Assembly (NCBI RefSeq): GCF_021261315.1
Contig: NZ_JAJSAX010000001.1
Coordinates: 682,001-746,000, forward strand
DNA: 64,000 bases
Reading direction: 5' to 3'
Source of the DNA: Epilithonimonas sp. JDS
GTDB taxonomy: Bacteria > Bacteroidota > Bacteroidia > Flavobacteriales > Weeksellaceae
Positions 32,826 through 42,515 of this stretch are shown piece after piece. Each line of letters begins with the position of its first letter. Positions within the stretch are counted from its first letter, which is position 1. Below the pieces are notes generated by a model. That model had not been told where the DNA came from, made no database searches, and saw nothing but the letters and a program-made list of their open reading frames with translations. The position numbers and the translations under genes are program-made.

Positions 32826-34850
32826 ATGAAATTAATTATTGCCATATTTACATTACTTTCTGTTTTTATTAATGCCCAGATAGATTCTGCAAATGTTCCT
32901 AAACCTGATACTATTGACAGTTCTAAAAGTATTGATGAAGTGACCATCACCCAGTTTTCTGTAAAGAAATTGAACAGTCCGATTTCGACAGATGTTTACT
33001 CACAACAATTTTTCAGAAAGAATCCGACCGTTAGTATGTTTGAAGCGATTGCGATGGTCAACGGCGTGAAACCTCAGCTGAATTGTGCGGTCTGTAATAC
33101 TGGCGACATTCACATCAATGGTTTGGAAGGCGCTTATACGATGATTTTGATTGATGGAATGCCCATCGTCAGTTCGCTTTCCACAGTTTATGGACTCAGC
33201 GGAATTCCGAATAGTTTGATTGATAGAATCGAGGTGACGAAAGGTCCAGCGTCGTCCATCTACGGTTCGGAAGCGATGGGTGGCGTTATTAATATCATTA
33301 CAAAAAATGCTTTGCAAGCGCCGGATTTTGCAACCGATGTGATGACAGGAAATCAAGGTGAAATCAATTTTGATGTTGCGAAGAAAGTGTTTGACAACAA
33401 GAATTTTTCCAGTTTGCTGAGTCTCAATTATTTCTATTTCGGGAACAGAATTGACCAAAACAAAGATAATTTCACCGACACGCCTTTGCAAAACCGAATC
33501 TCAGTTTTCAACAAATGGAATTTTAAAAGAAAAGAAAATCGACAGGCAAGTTTTGCATTGAGATATTTTTATGAAGATAGATTTGGTGGCGAAATGCAGT
33601 GGCAAAAGCGAAATCGAGGTTCGGATGATGTTTACGGCGAAAGCATTTACACCAACCGTTTTGAATTTTTTGGAATTTATCAGTTGCCATTGAAGGAGAA
33701 ATTTTTGCTTCAATATTCTTACAATTACCATCATCAGGATTCGTTTTACGGGAACACTTCTTACTTGGCGACTCAGAAAGTTTTGTTTTTGCAAATGAAT
33801 TGGGAGAAGCAATTGGGCAAACATCTTTTGAAAAGTGGGACCACTTTGAAATCGACTTTCTACGATGACAACACACCTGGAACAGCAAATCTAGAAGGTG
33901 AAAATCAACCGATGAAATCACCGATTTACGGTCTTTATTTGGAAGACGAATGGGAAATCAATGATAAAAACACTTTACTTCTTGGTTATAGATATGATTA
34001 TCACAAGATTCACAAATCTGTGCATTCGCCGAGAGTTGCGTGGAAATTTGAGCCGAATCCTTACCATACTCTGAGGTTGAGTTTTGGAACCGGTTTCCGT
34101 GTGGTGAATCTTTTCACAGAAGACCATTCGGCGTTGACTGGCTCGCGTGAAGTGGTTATTGCGGATGATTTGAAGCCGGAAAAATCTTTGAACACGAATC
34201 TGAGTTATCTGATGAAAATTCCAATCAAAGATTATTTTATCAATGTGGATGTGAACGGATTTTACTCTTATTTCAACAATAAAATTGTGGGTGACTTTGA
34301 TTCCGAGCGGGATAAAATAATTTATGATAATCTGGCTGGACACGCTATTTCCAGAGGAATTTCTGCAGACATTAGTACTAATTGGAGTTTGCCAATTCAG
34401 CTGATGTTTGGAGTGACTTATATGGATGTCTATCAGGAAAATGAAGGCGACAGAATCCAGCAATTGCACGCGCCGAAATGGAGCGGAACTTACAATTTGA
34501 GTTATCAGTTTGCAAATAAATTTTCGATGGATTTGACGGGACAATTTTACGGACCAATGCGATTGCCAACTGTTCCGGATGATTTCCGACCGGAATATTC
34601 GCCTTGGTTTACGTTGATGAACATTCAGTTGACGAAGAAATTTGATAATGGTTTTGAGATTTATGGAGGCGTGAGAAATCTATTAAACTTTACGCCGAAA
34701 AATCCGATTCTAAGACCGTTTGACCCGTTTGATAATCAAGTGGATGATGTTGCGAGCAATCCTTATGGTTATACGTTTGATACGACTTATGGCTATGCGC
34801 CGATGCAGGGAATTCGGACTTTTTTGGGGATTCGTTATCAAATTAGGTAG
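32826..34850 (+). CDS. TonB-dependent outer-membrane receptor with Cys pair in plug
   Basis: A 674-residue TonB receptor without SusC features. Signal peptide MKLIIAIFTLLSVFINAQ; TonB-box-like SIDEVTITQFS; plug with IDGMPIVSSLSTVYGLSG, IDRIEVTKGPASSIYGSEAMGGVINI (in part GPASSIYGSEAMGG). An unusual NCAVCNTGDIHING places Cys87 and Cys90 in the plug. The barrel ends GIRTFLGIRYQIR rather than with a terminal Phe. The Cys pair is a conserved trait of one Bacteroidota receptor subfamily, from memory, whose ligand is unknown. The next gene, 32 bp on, encodes a secreted thioredoxin-fold protein, so redox or metal-linked transport is plausible. Confidence 0.88.
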   Translation: MKLIIAIFTLLSVFINAQIDSANVPKPDTIDSSKSIDEVTITQFSVKKLNSPISTDVYSQQFFRKNPTVSMFEAIAMVNGVKPQLNCAVCNTGDIHINGLEGAYTMILIDGMPIVSSLSTVYGLSGIPNSLIDRIEVTKGPASSIYGSEAMGGVINIITKNALQAPDFATDVMTGNQGEINFDVAKKVFDNKNFSSLLSLNYFYFGNRIDQNKDNFTDTPLQNRISVFNKWNFKRKENRQASFALRYFYEDRFGGEMQWQKRNRGSDDVYGESIYTNRFEFFGIYQLPLKEKFLLQYSYNYHHQDSFYGNTSYLATQKVLFLQMNWEKQLGKHLLKSGTTLKSTFYDDNTPGTANLEGENQPMKSPIYGLYLEDEWEINDKNTLLLGYRYDYHKIHKSVHSPRVAWKFEPNPYHTLRLSFGTGFRVVNLFTEDHSALTGSREVVIADDLKPEKSLNTNLSYLMKIPIKDYFINVDVNGFYSYFNNKIVGDFDSERDKIIYDNLAGHAISRGISADISTNWSLPIQLMFGVTYMDVYQENEGDRIQQLHAPKWSGTYNLSYQFANKFSMDLTGQFYGPMRLPTVPDDFRPEYSPWFTLMNIQLTKKFDNGFEIYGGVRNLLNFTPKNPILRPFDPFDNQVDDVASNPYGYTFDTTYGYAPMQGIRTFLGIRYQIR

Positions 34851-34882
34851 ATGTTAGAAATTAGATTTTAGAAGTTAGATTA

Positions 34883-35329
34883 ATGAAAATATTAGCTTTC
34901 ATATTAATAATAATTTCCGGGATTTTTAATTCGCAGGAACTGAAGCATTATGGATTTGATAGTTTACCGGAAAAGTTGGAGAAACCTATTCTGATTTATA
35001 TGAAAACCGATTGGTGTTCGATTTGTAAAATTCAAAAATATCAGATAGAGAAGGATTTGGAGTTGAAAAAATTGATGGATGAGAATGTTTATTTTATCAT
35101 TTTCAATCCTGAAAAACATAAGGAATCTATTAAATTCTTTGGTGGAAATTACAATTACATTTCGAACGGGAATTCTGGGATTCACGAATTGGCAGTTGAG
35201 ATTTCATCAAACAAAAAACCTGTTTATCCGAGTTGGGTTTTGATTAATAGAGATGGGAAAGTTTTTTTTCGGAATGAGGGATTGGTTGATAATGGGACTT
35301 TGAAATTATTGATGGGGAAATTGAATTGA
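34883..35329 (+). CDS. Secreted thioredoxin-fold protein
   Basis: A 148-residue periplasmic protein with signal peptide MKILAFILIIISGIFNSQ. The active site is DWCSICK (Cys45 and Cys48), an x-C-x-x-C arrangement like DsbD-gamma/thiol-disulfide proteins, followed by helix IQKYQIEKDLELKKLMDENV. The cis-Pro segment is KPVYPSWVLINRDGK. It begins 32 bp after the TonB receptor stop on the same strand, so the two are probably an operon. It may reduce the receptor's Cys pair or handle a thiol-bound metal; this is inference. Confidence 0.82.
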   Translation: MKILAFILIIISGIFNSQELKHYGFDSLPEKLEKPILIYMKTDWCSICKIQKYQIEKDLELKKLMDENVYFIIFNPEKHKESIKFFGGNYNYISNGNSGIHELAVEISSNKKPVYPSWVLINRDGKVFFRNEGLVDNGTLKLLMGKLN

Positions 35330-35383
35330 TGAATCATCAAACGCGTTGGCAAATCAATCGTCAAATGAATTCGCAAACGCATT

Positions 35384-35439
35384 ATTAGCATAGGAATAAA
35401 TTCCTATGCTGGGAAATCGGTCGTCCCTTTGGGACTTTC
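35384..35439 (+). repeat. GTCCC/GGGAC palindromic repeat, copy B
   Basis: AGCATAGGAA-TAAA-TTCCTATGCT (35388-35411 region) forms a 10-bp stem and is followed by CGTCCCTTTGGGAC. Same order and spacing as the element at 18158, 17 kb away. Confidence 0.5.
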
Positions 35440-35471
35440 ATTGTTGGGTTTCTGATTTGTCATTAATAAAA

Positions 35472-35499
35472 AACCTTCTAAAAATTAATCCAGAAGGTT
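35472..35499 (-). terminator. Terminator after mpl
   Basis: AACCTTCT (35472-35479) and AGAAGGTT (35492-35499), 12-base loop; on the minus strand followed by TTTTTTA. Confidence 0.7.
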
Positions 35500-35521
35500 G
35501 ATAATTTATATTTGATAAAAT

Positions 35522-36859
35522 TTATTTCGTCAAATCCAAGCTTCCGAAATTACCGGAACTCATCATCACAAAAGCGCCTTTCGATTTGTCCAAAGTTTCC
35601 CAATAAGCGTGAAGGTCTTCTGCGTTGGTAAAGACTTTCAGGTTTTCATTTTTGAATTTTTCCTTAATCAAATCTGGAGAAATCGGGTCCATTCTTTTAA
35701 TTTTCAAAGCGTCTTCTGAGTAGAAAACGACGGCGTTGTCCAAACCATCCATTGCGTGGTCGTATTGCTCAAGGAAAACCGGATTGAGACTTGAATAGGT
35801 GTGGAGTTCTAAAAATCCAAACGTTTCAGTTTTTGCAAATTGTTCTGCAAATGCGGAAACAGTCGCTTTCACTTTGCTTGGTGCGTGCGCGAAATCTTTG
35901 TAAAGCAATCCGCCATCAGCTCTTTTGACGATTTCAAGACGTTTTGATGCGCCTTTGAAACTCATAATCGCTTCGTAGAATTCTTCTTCCATAATACCCA
36001 ATTGAGAACAGATGAATCTTGCGCCTTCCATATTCAGCAAATTGTGTTTTCCGAAAACAGACAATGGAATATCGCCCATATCGGTTTTCAGATTGACAAT
36101 ACCGTCTACGATTTCGTAATCTGGCGTTTTGTAAGGAATTTTTCGGAAATAATTTTCAGCCGACTCCACCACTTTCACCACTTCCGCATCTTCTTCGTTA
36201 TAAACCAAAACACCGCCAGGCGTGATGCTAGCCACAAATTTTCTGAATTGGTCAATGTAATCATCAAAGGTTTTGAAAACATTGATGTGATCCCAAGCAA
36301 TGCCGGAAACCAAAGCGATATTAGGTTGATATAATAAAAATTTGGAACGCAAATCGATTGGAGAAGACAGATATTCGTCGCCTTCAAGAATCATAAAATC
36401 ATTGTCATCCGTAATCTTCACCATACAATCGAAGCCTTCCAATTGGGCGCCGACCATATAATCAATATCTTTCTGATGGAAATTGAGAACGTGCAGAATC
36501 ATCGATGTGATCGTGGTTTTCCCGTGGGAACCGCCGATGACCACTCTGGTTTTTTCTTTGGATTGTTCGTAGAGAAATTCCGGATACGAATAAATCTTCA
36601 AACCTAATTCTTTTGCTTTAGCGAGCTCAGGATTGTCGGCGTGGGCGTGCATTCCTAGGATTACGGCGTCAATATCCGAAGTCAGTTTTTCGGGAAACCA
36701 ACCCAATTCTTCGGGAAGAATTCCTTTTTTGTCCAATCGGGATTTTGAAGGTTCGAAAATAGCATCGTCTGAGCCTGTGACCTGATAGCCTTTATCTTTG
36801 AGCGCAATGGCAAGATTGTGCATCGCAGAACCGCCAATAGCAATGAAATGGGTTTTCAA
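35522..36859 (-). CDS. mpl: UDP-MurNAc:L-Ala-gamma-D-Glu-mesoDAP ligase (murein tripeptide ligase)
   Basis: Recycles peptidoglycan tripeptide by joining it to UDP-MurNAc. The 445 residues show the three-domain Mur ligase build: UDP-binding GGSAMHNLAIALKDKGYQVTGSD, ATP loop GGSHGKTTITSM, central ILEGDEYLSSPID and SGIAWDHINVF, and C-terminal DFAHAPSKVKATVSAF with LELHTYSSLNP. The DEY and AHAPSKV segments distinguish Mpl from MurC. The start is TTG at 36859: the conserved nucleotide-binding GGSAMH begins at residue 9, so no downstream ATG can serve. A -7 element TACTTTTG lies at 36877-36884. Confidence 0.9.
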   Translation of the reverse strand: MKTHFIAIGGSAMHNLAIALKDKGYQVTGSDDAIFEPSKSRLDKKGILPEELGWFPEKLTSDIDAVILGMHAHADNPELAKAKELGLKIYSYPEFLYEQSKEKTRVVIGGSHGKTTITSMILHVLNFHQKDIDYMVGAQLEGFDCMVKITDDNDFMILEGDEYLSSPIDLRSKFLLYQPNIALVSGIAWDHINVFKTFDDYIDQFRKFVASITPGGVLVYNEEDAEVVKVVESAENYFRKIPYKTPDYEIVDGIVNLKTDMGDIPLSVFGKHNLLNMEGARFICSQLGIMEEEFYEAIMSFKGASKRLEIVKRADGGLLYKDFAHAPSKVKATVSAFAEQFAKTETFGFLELHTYSSLNPVFLEQYDHAMDGLDNAVVFYSEDALKIKRMDPISPDLIKEKFKNENLKVFTNAEDLHAYWETLDKSKGAFVMMSSGNFGSLDLTK

Positions 36860-36947
36860 TTCTGAATAATTTTAGACAAAAGTAAGGAAAGATGTGTGAA
36901 GTTAGAAGCCAGAACTTAGATTTTTCCTTTCATTGAATTCAAATATA

Positions 36948-36983
36948 AAAAAACCTGATTCGTTTTTGCAAATCAGGTTTTTT
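36948..36983 (-). terminator. Terminator after the 134-residue hypothetical gene
   Basis: A-rich arm ending CCTGATT (36948-36960) and AATCAGG followed by six T (36971-36983) form a 13-bp stem with a 10-base loop. On the minus strand it follows the stop codon at 36989 directly. Confidence 0.8.
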
Positions 36984-36988
36984 ATTTT

Positions 36989-37393
36989 TTAAGCTACAAT
37001 CTCTTTTCTCTTAGGATTGTGCTCCACTTTCAATTCCTCGCCCGTGAGCGTGAAATAGATGTTCTGTAATTGATGAAGATGCGTGCATTTGATGTAATTT
37101 CCAAAGAACAAAAATCCTTCAAGAATTTTGTTTGAGCTAAGGTCAAAATCATATCTGCAGAAATTCGGAAGGTCGAATCTTACTCGTGTAGAAGAGCGGT
37201 AAACTTCCTTGAATCCCAATTTCGAAAACCATTCTGCTGTCAGCGCAATTGGTTTTAACTTTCTTTGATCTACCGTGGTAAAAGAGTCGATTTTTACAAA
37301 AAGATCATTGTTTTTGTTTTCCATCCCGATTACTGGTACGATCTCATCTTCATAGATGACCAAATTGTTGAGTCTAAGTTCTGTGGCTTCCAT
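36989..37393 (-). CDS. Hypothetical protein, about 134 residues
   Basis: A cytosolic protein starting MEATELRLNNLVIYEDEIVPVIGM, a pattern (LRxGNLV...) shared with small flavobacterial and phage-encoded proteins of unknown function, and ending HQLQNIYFTLTGEELKVEHN. The HLHQLQNIYFALTGEEL-type ending is widespread in Bacteroidota, from memory. No catalytic motif. Monocistronic, with a strong terminator. Confidence 0.7.
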   Translation of the reverse strand: MEATELRLNNLVIYEDEIVPVIGMENKNNDLFVKIDSFTTVDQRKLKPIALTAEWFSKLGFKEVYRSSTRVRFDLPNFCRYDFDLSSNKILEGFLFFGNYIKCTHLHQLQNIYFTLTGEELKVEHNPKRKEIVA

Positions 37394-37539
37394 ACGCGAA
37401 AATGTTAGTGATTATATATAGGTAATTATCTACTTAACAAAATCGTTGCCAAAAAGCTAAACAATTCTCCTTTGCTCCTAAAAAAGCAAACTTTAACAAT
37501 TGAACAGAAAAAAGGGAAATTATCAAAAATGAAATTAAA

Positions 37540-39540
37540 TCAGACCTTTTTTATGCATAGCATAATTCTTGTCTCGCCAACTTCTACATTTGTATCTACC
37601 TCAATTTTGCAATCAATTGCTTTGCAAAGATCGCGGATCACGTGCATTCCCAAACCTTTGGTAGTTCCGATGCTCATCTTGTCATCATACAAAGCCCGGA
37701 ACTTTTCGATATTGGTTCCGCCGCCATTATCCTTAATTAGAATGTAATGAAAATCGCCCTGCTCCCAAACTTTGCAGACGATGTGAGGCCGATTGACATT
37801 TTGCAAAACTTTGACGGCATTATTTATCAAATTTCTAAGGATTGTTTTCAGGTATTCTTTGTCCGTAAAAATTTTAAGGTTTGTAGGAATTTCGAATTCA
37901 AGGTGAATATTTGAAACCCAGACAAATTCTTTTTTAACTTCATCAAAGACCTCATCTGCACCATAAAACTGTTTATTCGGTTCGAAGTTTTCCATTTGCC
38001 CTTTGCTCCAGAGAAGCAGATCTTCCATTTGTGTTAAAAGCTGATCAGCCGAATCTGAGGTTTGTTTTTCCAGTCGGATCTTGGTTTCATCATCCATCAA
38101 TTCTGGTGCGTCTTTTTGTAAATTAAGAAAATGAATAAGCGAAACCACCGGACTTCTGAGATCGTGATTTAGAATCCCGAAAAACCTCATTTTGTTTTTG
38201 TTAGCTTTTTCTAATTCCTGATTGAGACTTTGAAGTCTGCTGCTATTTTTCTTTAATTGTCGATAGAGGAAAAACAATAGAATCCCGATGACAAAAAGTG
38301 CTGCGAGGCCAAGCAGATAATAAATTTTCTCTTGCTCCTTATTTTTAATGATGATTTTGTTAAGTGCAATTTCTTTATTTTTTTGATTGACGACTTTCTG
38401 GCTTTCAATCTTCGCAATCTCATTTTTTCTTTTCTGAGAATAAATGGAATCTCTGGTAGCATAATATTGAGTAAGATTTTTTGAATAGGAATCAATATCT
38501 TTTCTAGTTTTACTTAACTCAGCCATTCCTGCGTAACTGAACATTACCCATTGCATATTGTTATTTTCCTCGGCAACATTCTTACTGATTTCAAACTCTT
38601 CCTGCGCTTTTGGCAAAAGTTCAGATTTTTCGTATGTCAACTGATCTTTATATTTATCATAATATTTATAAAAATCCATGTACGAATAAGCCATATTATA
38701 ATGATTGACAACGGACATATAATGATTGGGCGAGATCTTGTTCCATATTTCCTGAGCTTTTAATTGCATCTCGTAACTTTCCATCAATTTAGCAATATCC
38801 AATAACGACCAATTGGTGTACAGCCAAGCCTGACCGTAATCATTTTGAGTCGCCTTAAAATATTCATAGGAAGTTTTAAAATGGTTCGCTGCTTCTTTCA
38901 CTTTTCCAAAACTTCTCTCTATTTCTGCCAAAACTCCATAACAAAAACCTAAAGCTTCTTTTGAGTTTGATTTTTCTGCAGTTTTCAGTGCTTCATTTAT
39001 ATTTTCATATGATTTCTCTTTGTTGGACTCATCAAGATAAATGAAAGCCAGACTTCTGTAGGCGGCAGAAACAGTCCAAAGATTATTGCTTTTATTACCA
39101 AAATCAACGGCTTTCAAATAATTATTAACAGCATCTTTATGCTCACCTTTTTGATGAAACAGTCTTCCAAATAGATAATAATTGTCGGCAAGATTATAGT
39201 TATTTTTTTGATTAAGTAGGAAAGATGTCTTGTTGATTTTCAAGCCTTCTGAAATCTTGTTCTTTTCCACGAAATAATTGACTAATCCTAAAAGTGTTTT
39301 TCCTTTTTCGGCTTGCCAATTTTTTTTTTTGATGAGTTGAAGGTTTTTTTGAGTGTAAAAATAACAGCTGTCCGGATTGTAGATTCGGTAGATATCGATT
39401 AGTTTCTGTTGTAGCTCAAATTGTTTTTTGTCGGTATTATTTTTCCTTGACTCGGTTCGATAAAAATCAAGTTTGGAAAACTCTTGTGATAAAATAGAAA
39501 TTGGCAAAAATGTACAGAATATTACAAATCTTAAAATCAT
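37540..39540 (-). CDS. TPR-containing sensor histidine kinase (paralogue 1)
   Basis: A 666-residue sensor. Signal peptide (FVIFCTFLPISILSQ), then about 350 residues of periplasmic TPR-like helices, one membrane helix near residue 410 (YYLLGLAALFVIGILLFFLY), a coiled-coil linker (LQSLNQELEKANKNKMRFF), the HisKA box FFGILNHDLRSPVVS with the phospho-His, and a HATPase domain with N-box LINNAVKV, DNGGG and GTTKGLGMHV. The catalytic half is almost identical in layout to the next kinase, pointing to a duplication. It lies 57 bp downstream of paralogue 2. Confidence 0.9.
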   Translation of the reverse strand: MILRFVIFCTFLPISILSQEFSKLDFYRTESRKNNTDKKQFELQQKLIDIYRIYNPDSCYFYTQKNLQLIKKKNWQAEKGKTLLGLVNYFVEKNKISEGLKINKTSFLLNQKNNYNLADNYYLFGRLFHQKGEHKDAVNNYLKAVDFGNKSNNLWTVSAAYRSLAFIYLDESNKEKSYENINEALKTAEKSNSKEALGFCYGVLAEIERSFGKVKEAANHFKTSYEYFKATQNDYGQAWLYTNWSLLDIAKLMESYEMQLKAQEIWNKISPNHYMSVVNHYNMAYSYMDFYKYYDKYKDQLTYEKSELLPKAQEEFEISKNVAEENNNMQWVMFSYAGMAELSKTRKDIDSYSKNLTQYYATRDSIYSQKRKNEIAKIESQKVVNQKNKEIALNKIIIKNKEQEKIYYLLGLAALFVIGILLFFLYRQLKKNSSRLQSLNQELEKANKNKMRFFGILNHDLRSPVVSLIHFLNLQKDAPELMDDETKIRLEKQTSDSADQLLTQMEDLLLWSKGQMENFEPNKQFYGADEVFDEVKKEFVWVSNIHLEFEIPTNLKIFTDKEYLKTILRNLINNAVKVLQNVNRPHIVCKVWEQGDFHYILIKDNGGGTNIEKFRALYDDKMSIGTTKGLGMHVIRDLCKAIDCKIEVDTNVEVGETRIMLCIKKV

Positions 39541-39597
39541 AATCTGTTATTTACCACTAAGATACAATTTTACAACTCATACCAAAACAAAATTACT

Positions 39598-41685
39598 TTA
39601 CGCTTTCCTGATGCTTAAAGTAATAGTTGTTTCACCAATTTCTTTGTCAGAATCGACTTCGATTTTACAATCAATCGCTTTGCAAAGATCGCGGATCACA
39701 TGCATTCCTAATCCTTTGGTGGTTCCGATACTTATTTTGTCATCATATAAAGCTCTGAATTCTTCAATATTGGTTCCGCCGCCATTGTCTTTTATTAAAA
39801 TATACTGAAAATCGCTCTGATCCCAAACCTTGCACAAAATCTTTGGATCAGAAGCATTCTGCAAAACTTTCACCGCATTACTCATTAGATTTCTTATAAT
39901 CGTTTTGAGATATTCTTTGTCCGTGAAAATTTTCAGGTTCGTAGGAATTTCAAATTCAATATCGACATTTGAAGCCCAGACAAATTCTTTTTCGATTTCA
40001 TTGAAGATTTCATTAATATAATAAAACTGTTTATGCGGTTCAAAATTTTCCATTTGTCCTTTGCTCCACAACAGTAGATCTTCCATTTGTGTTAAAAGCT
40101 GCTCGGCTGAATCTGAGGTTTGTTTTTCCAGTCTGATTTTAGTTTCATTATCAATCAATTCCGGCGAATTTTTTTGAAGATCAAGAAAATGAATGAGTGA
40201 AACAACGGGACTTCGCAAATCGTGGTTTAAGATTCCAAAGAACTGCATTTTGGTTTTATTGGCTTTTTCGAGTTCAGAATTTAGGAAAGATAATTTTTTA
40301 TTGATTCTCTTTCTGTTCCGGCTTTGATTGTACAGCAAACCTCCGATAATTGCGATGGCGATCAATCCCGAAATCAGGTAAATTCTCTGCTTTTTAGCAT
40401 TTTTGATACTTAGTTCATGGATTGTATTTTCGGCAGAAAGCGATTTTATTTCCTGCTGCTTGGTTTTATTCTGATATTTTGCTTCGGTATTTGCAAGCGT
40501 TTGTTTCCCTGATTCTATAAATAGTGAATCATTCGTCTGAGTATAAGCATTATGATATTCGTAAGCTTTTTTCCAATCATTTAGTGCTGCATAAGCTTCA
40601 GATAATTTTTTGTTGACATCAGCAAAAGAGCGTTTGTCGTAAACATAAGCAAACTTCAAAGCCTGATTCAATCTGTCAATTGCGGGTTTGTATTTTTCCT
40701 GAGCTAGAAGGACTTTTCCTTTGATGACGTTGGCTTCCATCTCGATTTCTTCATCATTAGATTTTACTGCAAAATGTAATGCTTTGTCCGCATAATCATC
40801 AGCCAGTTCCAACCGATTTTTATTGAGATAAAACTCCGCCATATTTCGGTTTCCGTAGCTTATATTCAGGAAAAGTATTGGATTATGGATGGCAATATCA
40901 TACAATTTAAGATAATATTTCTTCGCCAAATCTATATTTCCCAAATGAGCGTAAGCTTCTATATATGAGTTATATAAAAAAGCAACACCGTCAGATTTGT
41001 TGAGATATGGAACTGCATAATTGCAATATTCGATGGTTTTTTCGTATTGCTTCATATCGTTGTACGCATCAGCAATCTGAAGATATGAAACACCGATATT
41101 ATTGATTTTCAATGAATCAGCTTTCTTATCAAGTTTAAGATAGTCAATCGCTTTCAGTTTATAATTAATGAAGTTTTCAAATTCCGAACGATCAAGGTAA
41201 TATTCTCCCAAACTGCCCAGCATTGTCGCTTTGATGTCATCATCTTTTACGGTGTCAACGACTTTTTTGATGTATTTAATTAAGTTTTTCGCCTTTTGAT
41301 GTTCCTTAATGGAGTAATACATATAGTTCAACCTCATCAGCGAACTGGTTTCCTGTTTAAGATCTTTTGCCTGTTGTGCTAATTTTAAAGATTTTTCGAA
41401 ATATATTGTGGCTTTCTCATATTGATTATCGGTGTATTCATAACCATAACCTTTGTAGAAATAAAATCTGGCGAGATATTTTGGATTATTTTTCGCCAAT
41501 TGGATTCCATATTCCGCTTTGTTGATTAGAATTTTATATTTTTCATTGATATGCAAATCTGTACAGTATTCGTCCCAAGCTTTTAATTTGTCATTAATGT
41601 TTTTGAACCGCGATAGATCCGGCTGTTTCTGTGAAAATGAAAAAGCGAATAGATTCAAAATGAAAAAAAATAAAATTTTCTTCAT
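39598..41685 (-). CDS. TPR-containing sensor histidine kinase (paralogue 2)
   Basis: A 695-residue kinase with signal peptide ILFFFILNLFAFSFSQ, periplasmic TPR repeats (for example KATIYFEKSLKLAQQAK and YEKTIEYCNYAVPYLNKS), one membrane helix (IYLISGLIAIAIIGGLLY), HisKA FFGILNHDLRSPVV and HATPase motifs LMSNAVKVL, DNGGG and GTTKGLGMHVIRDLCKAID. It overlaps the response regulator gene upstream by 4 bp, so regulator, kinase 2 and kinase 1 form one transcript in that order. The TPR domain probably senses a periplasmic protein or envelope state. Confidence 0.9.
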   Translation of the reverse strand: MKKILFFFILNLFAFSFSQKQPDLSRFKNINDKLKAWDEYCTDLHINEKYKILINKAEYGIQLAKNNPKYLARFYFYKGYGYEYTDNQYEKATIYFEKSLKLAQQAKDLKQETSSLMRLNYMYYSIKEHQKAKNLIKYIKKVVDTVKDDDIKATMLGSLGEYYLDRSEFENFINYKLKAIDYLKLDKKADSLKINNIGVSYLQIADAYNDMKQYEKTIEYCNYAVPYLNKSDGVAFLYNSYIEAYAHLGNIDLAKKYYLKLYDIAIHNPILFLNISYGNRNMAEFYLNKNRLELADDYADKALHFAVKSNDEEIEMEANVIKGKVLLAQEKYKPAIDRLNQALKFAYVYDKRSFADVNKKLSEAYAALNDWKKAYEYHNAYTQTNDSLFIESGKQTLANTEAKYQNKTKQQEIKSLSAENTIHELSIKNAKKQRIYLISGLIAIAIIGGLLYNQSRNRKRINKKLSFLNSELEKANKTKMQFFGILNHDLRSPVVSLIHFLDLQKNSPELIDNETKIRLEKQTSDSAEQLLTQMEDLLLWSKGQMENFEPHKQFYYINEIFNEIEKEFVWASNVDIEFEIPTNLKIFTDKEYLKTIIRNLMSNAVKVLQNASDPKILCKVWDQSDFQYILIKDNGGGTNIEEFRALYDDKISIGTTKGLGMHVIRDLCKAIDCKIEVDSDKEIGETTITLSIRKA

Positions 41686-42386
41686 AAAAGCAATTTCAAA
41701 TTTTCTTTAAAGCTTCTGCCAATCGGGATTGCGAGATCATTGTGCAGAACAATCTCGTGGGTATTTATTTTATTAATAAACTGTTTCTGCACCGCAAAAC
41801 TCCTGTGAATGCGGATGAAAGACCGGAAGCTGCCTTCTTTCAAAAGATGTCCAATGCTTGACAGTACACAATGTCTTTTTTGCGAAGTCACCACCAAAGT
41901 GTAATCCTTGAGAGCTTCCAGATATAGGATTTCGTGAAGTTTTAATTTAATCTGATCGTGACCTTCTTTGATGTAAATCACATCGCCGCCAATGCTGGAC
42001 TCGAAAAGATTGGCTTTATTTTTCATTTCGAAAAAATGGATAATTCTCGTCATTGTTTTTTCGAAGCGGTCAAATTTCAGCGGTTTTACAATGAAATCTA
42101 AGGTTTCCAGTTCAAAACTTTCAACCGCATATTCCGGATGGGAAGTGATAAAAATGCAGGCAGGAACGTGTTTTACTTTTTTCCTGAGCTCGACGCCGGT
42201 CAATTCTGCCATATCGATATCAAGAAATAAAACATCGACGGCGCTGCTTTCTATGGCTTTCAATGCATCTCTAGAATCAGAAAAAGTCCCAAGGATATTA
42301 AGATTAGGAAACTTCTTCGCAAAGGACAAAACGGTTAGCCTGTCGATCTCGTTGTCATCAATGATAATACAATTGAGTCTTTCCAT
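41682..42386 (-). CDS. LytTR-family response regulator
   Basis: A 234-residue two-domain regulator. The receiver has IIIDDNEIDRL, the phospho-acceptor Asp56 in VLFLDIDMAELTG, ITSHPEYAVESFEL and the Lys of FIVKPLKFDRF. The C-terminal LytTR DNA-binding domain (about 125-234) has YIKEGHDQIKLKLHEILYLEALKDY (in part ILYLEALKDYTLV) and FIRIHRSFAVQKQFI. Start chosen at MERLNCIII (42386); an upstream ATG at 42407 is possible. It is divergently oriented, about 130 bp away, from the surface-protein genes at 42516, which makes that locus a candidate target. Confidence 0.9.
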   Translation of the reverse strand: MERLNCIIIDDNEIDRLTVLSFAKKFPNLNILGTFSDSRDALKAIESSAVDVLFLDIDMAELTGVELRKKVKHVPACIFITSHPEYAVESFELETLDFIVKPLKFDRFEKTMTRIIHFFEMKNKANLFESSIGGDVIYIKEGHDQIKLKLHEILYLEALKDYTLVVTSQKRHCVLSSIGHLLKEGSFRSFIRIHRSFAVQKQFINKINTHEIVLHNDLAIPIGRSFKENLKLLL

Positions 42387-42515
42387 AATTATCTTGTGTT
42401 TCATCAAATTTAAGAAAAAAAGTCATTGGTCTATTTAAAATGTTGTTCGTCTATTAGAACTTTTCATAGGATACAATTCTCTATAATTTCGATAAAATTT
42501 TTAAAACTTATTGAA

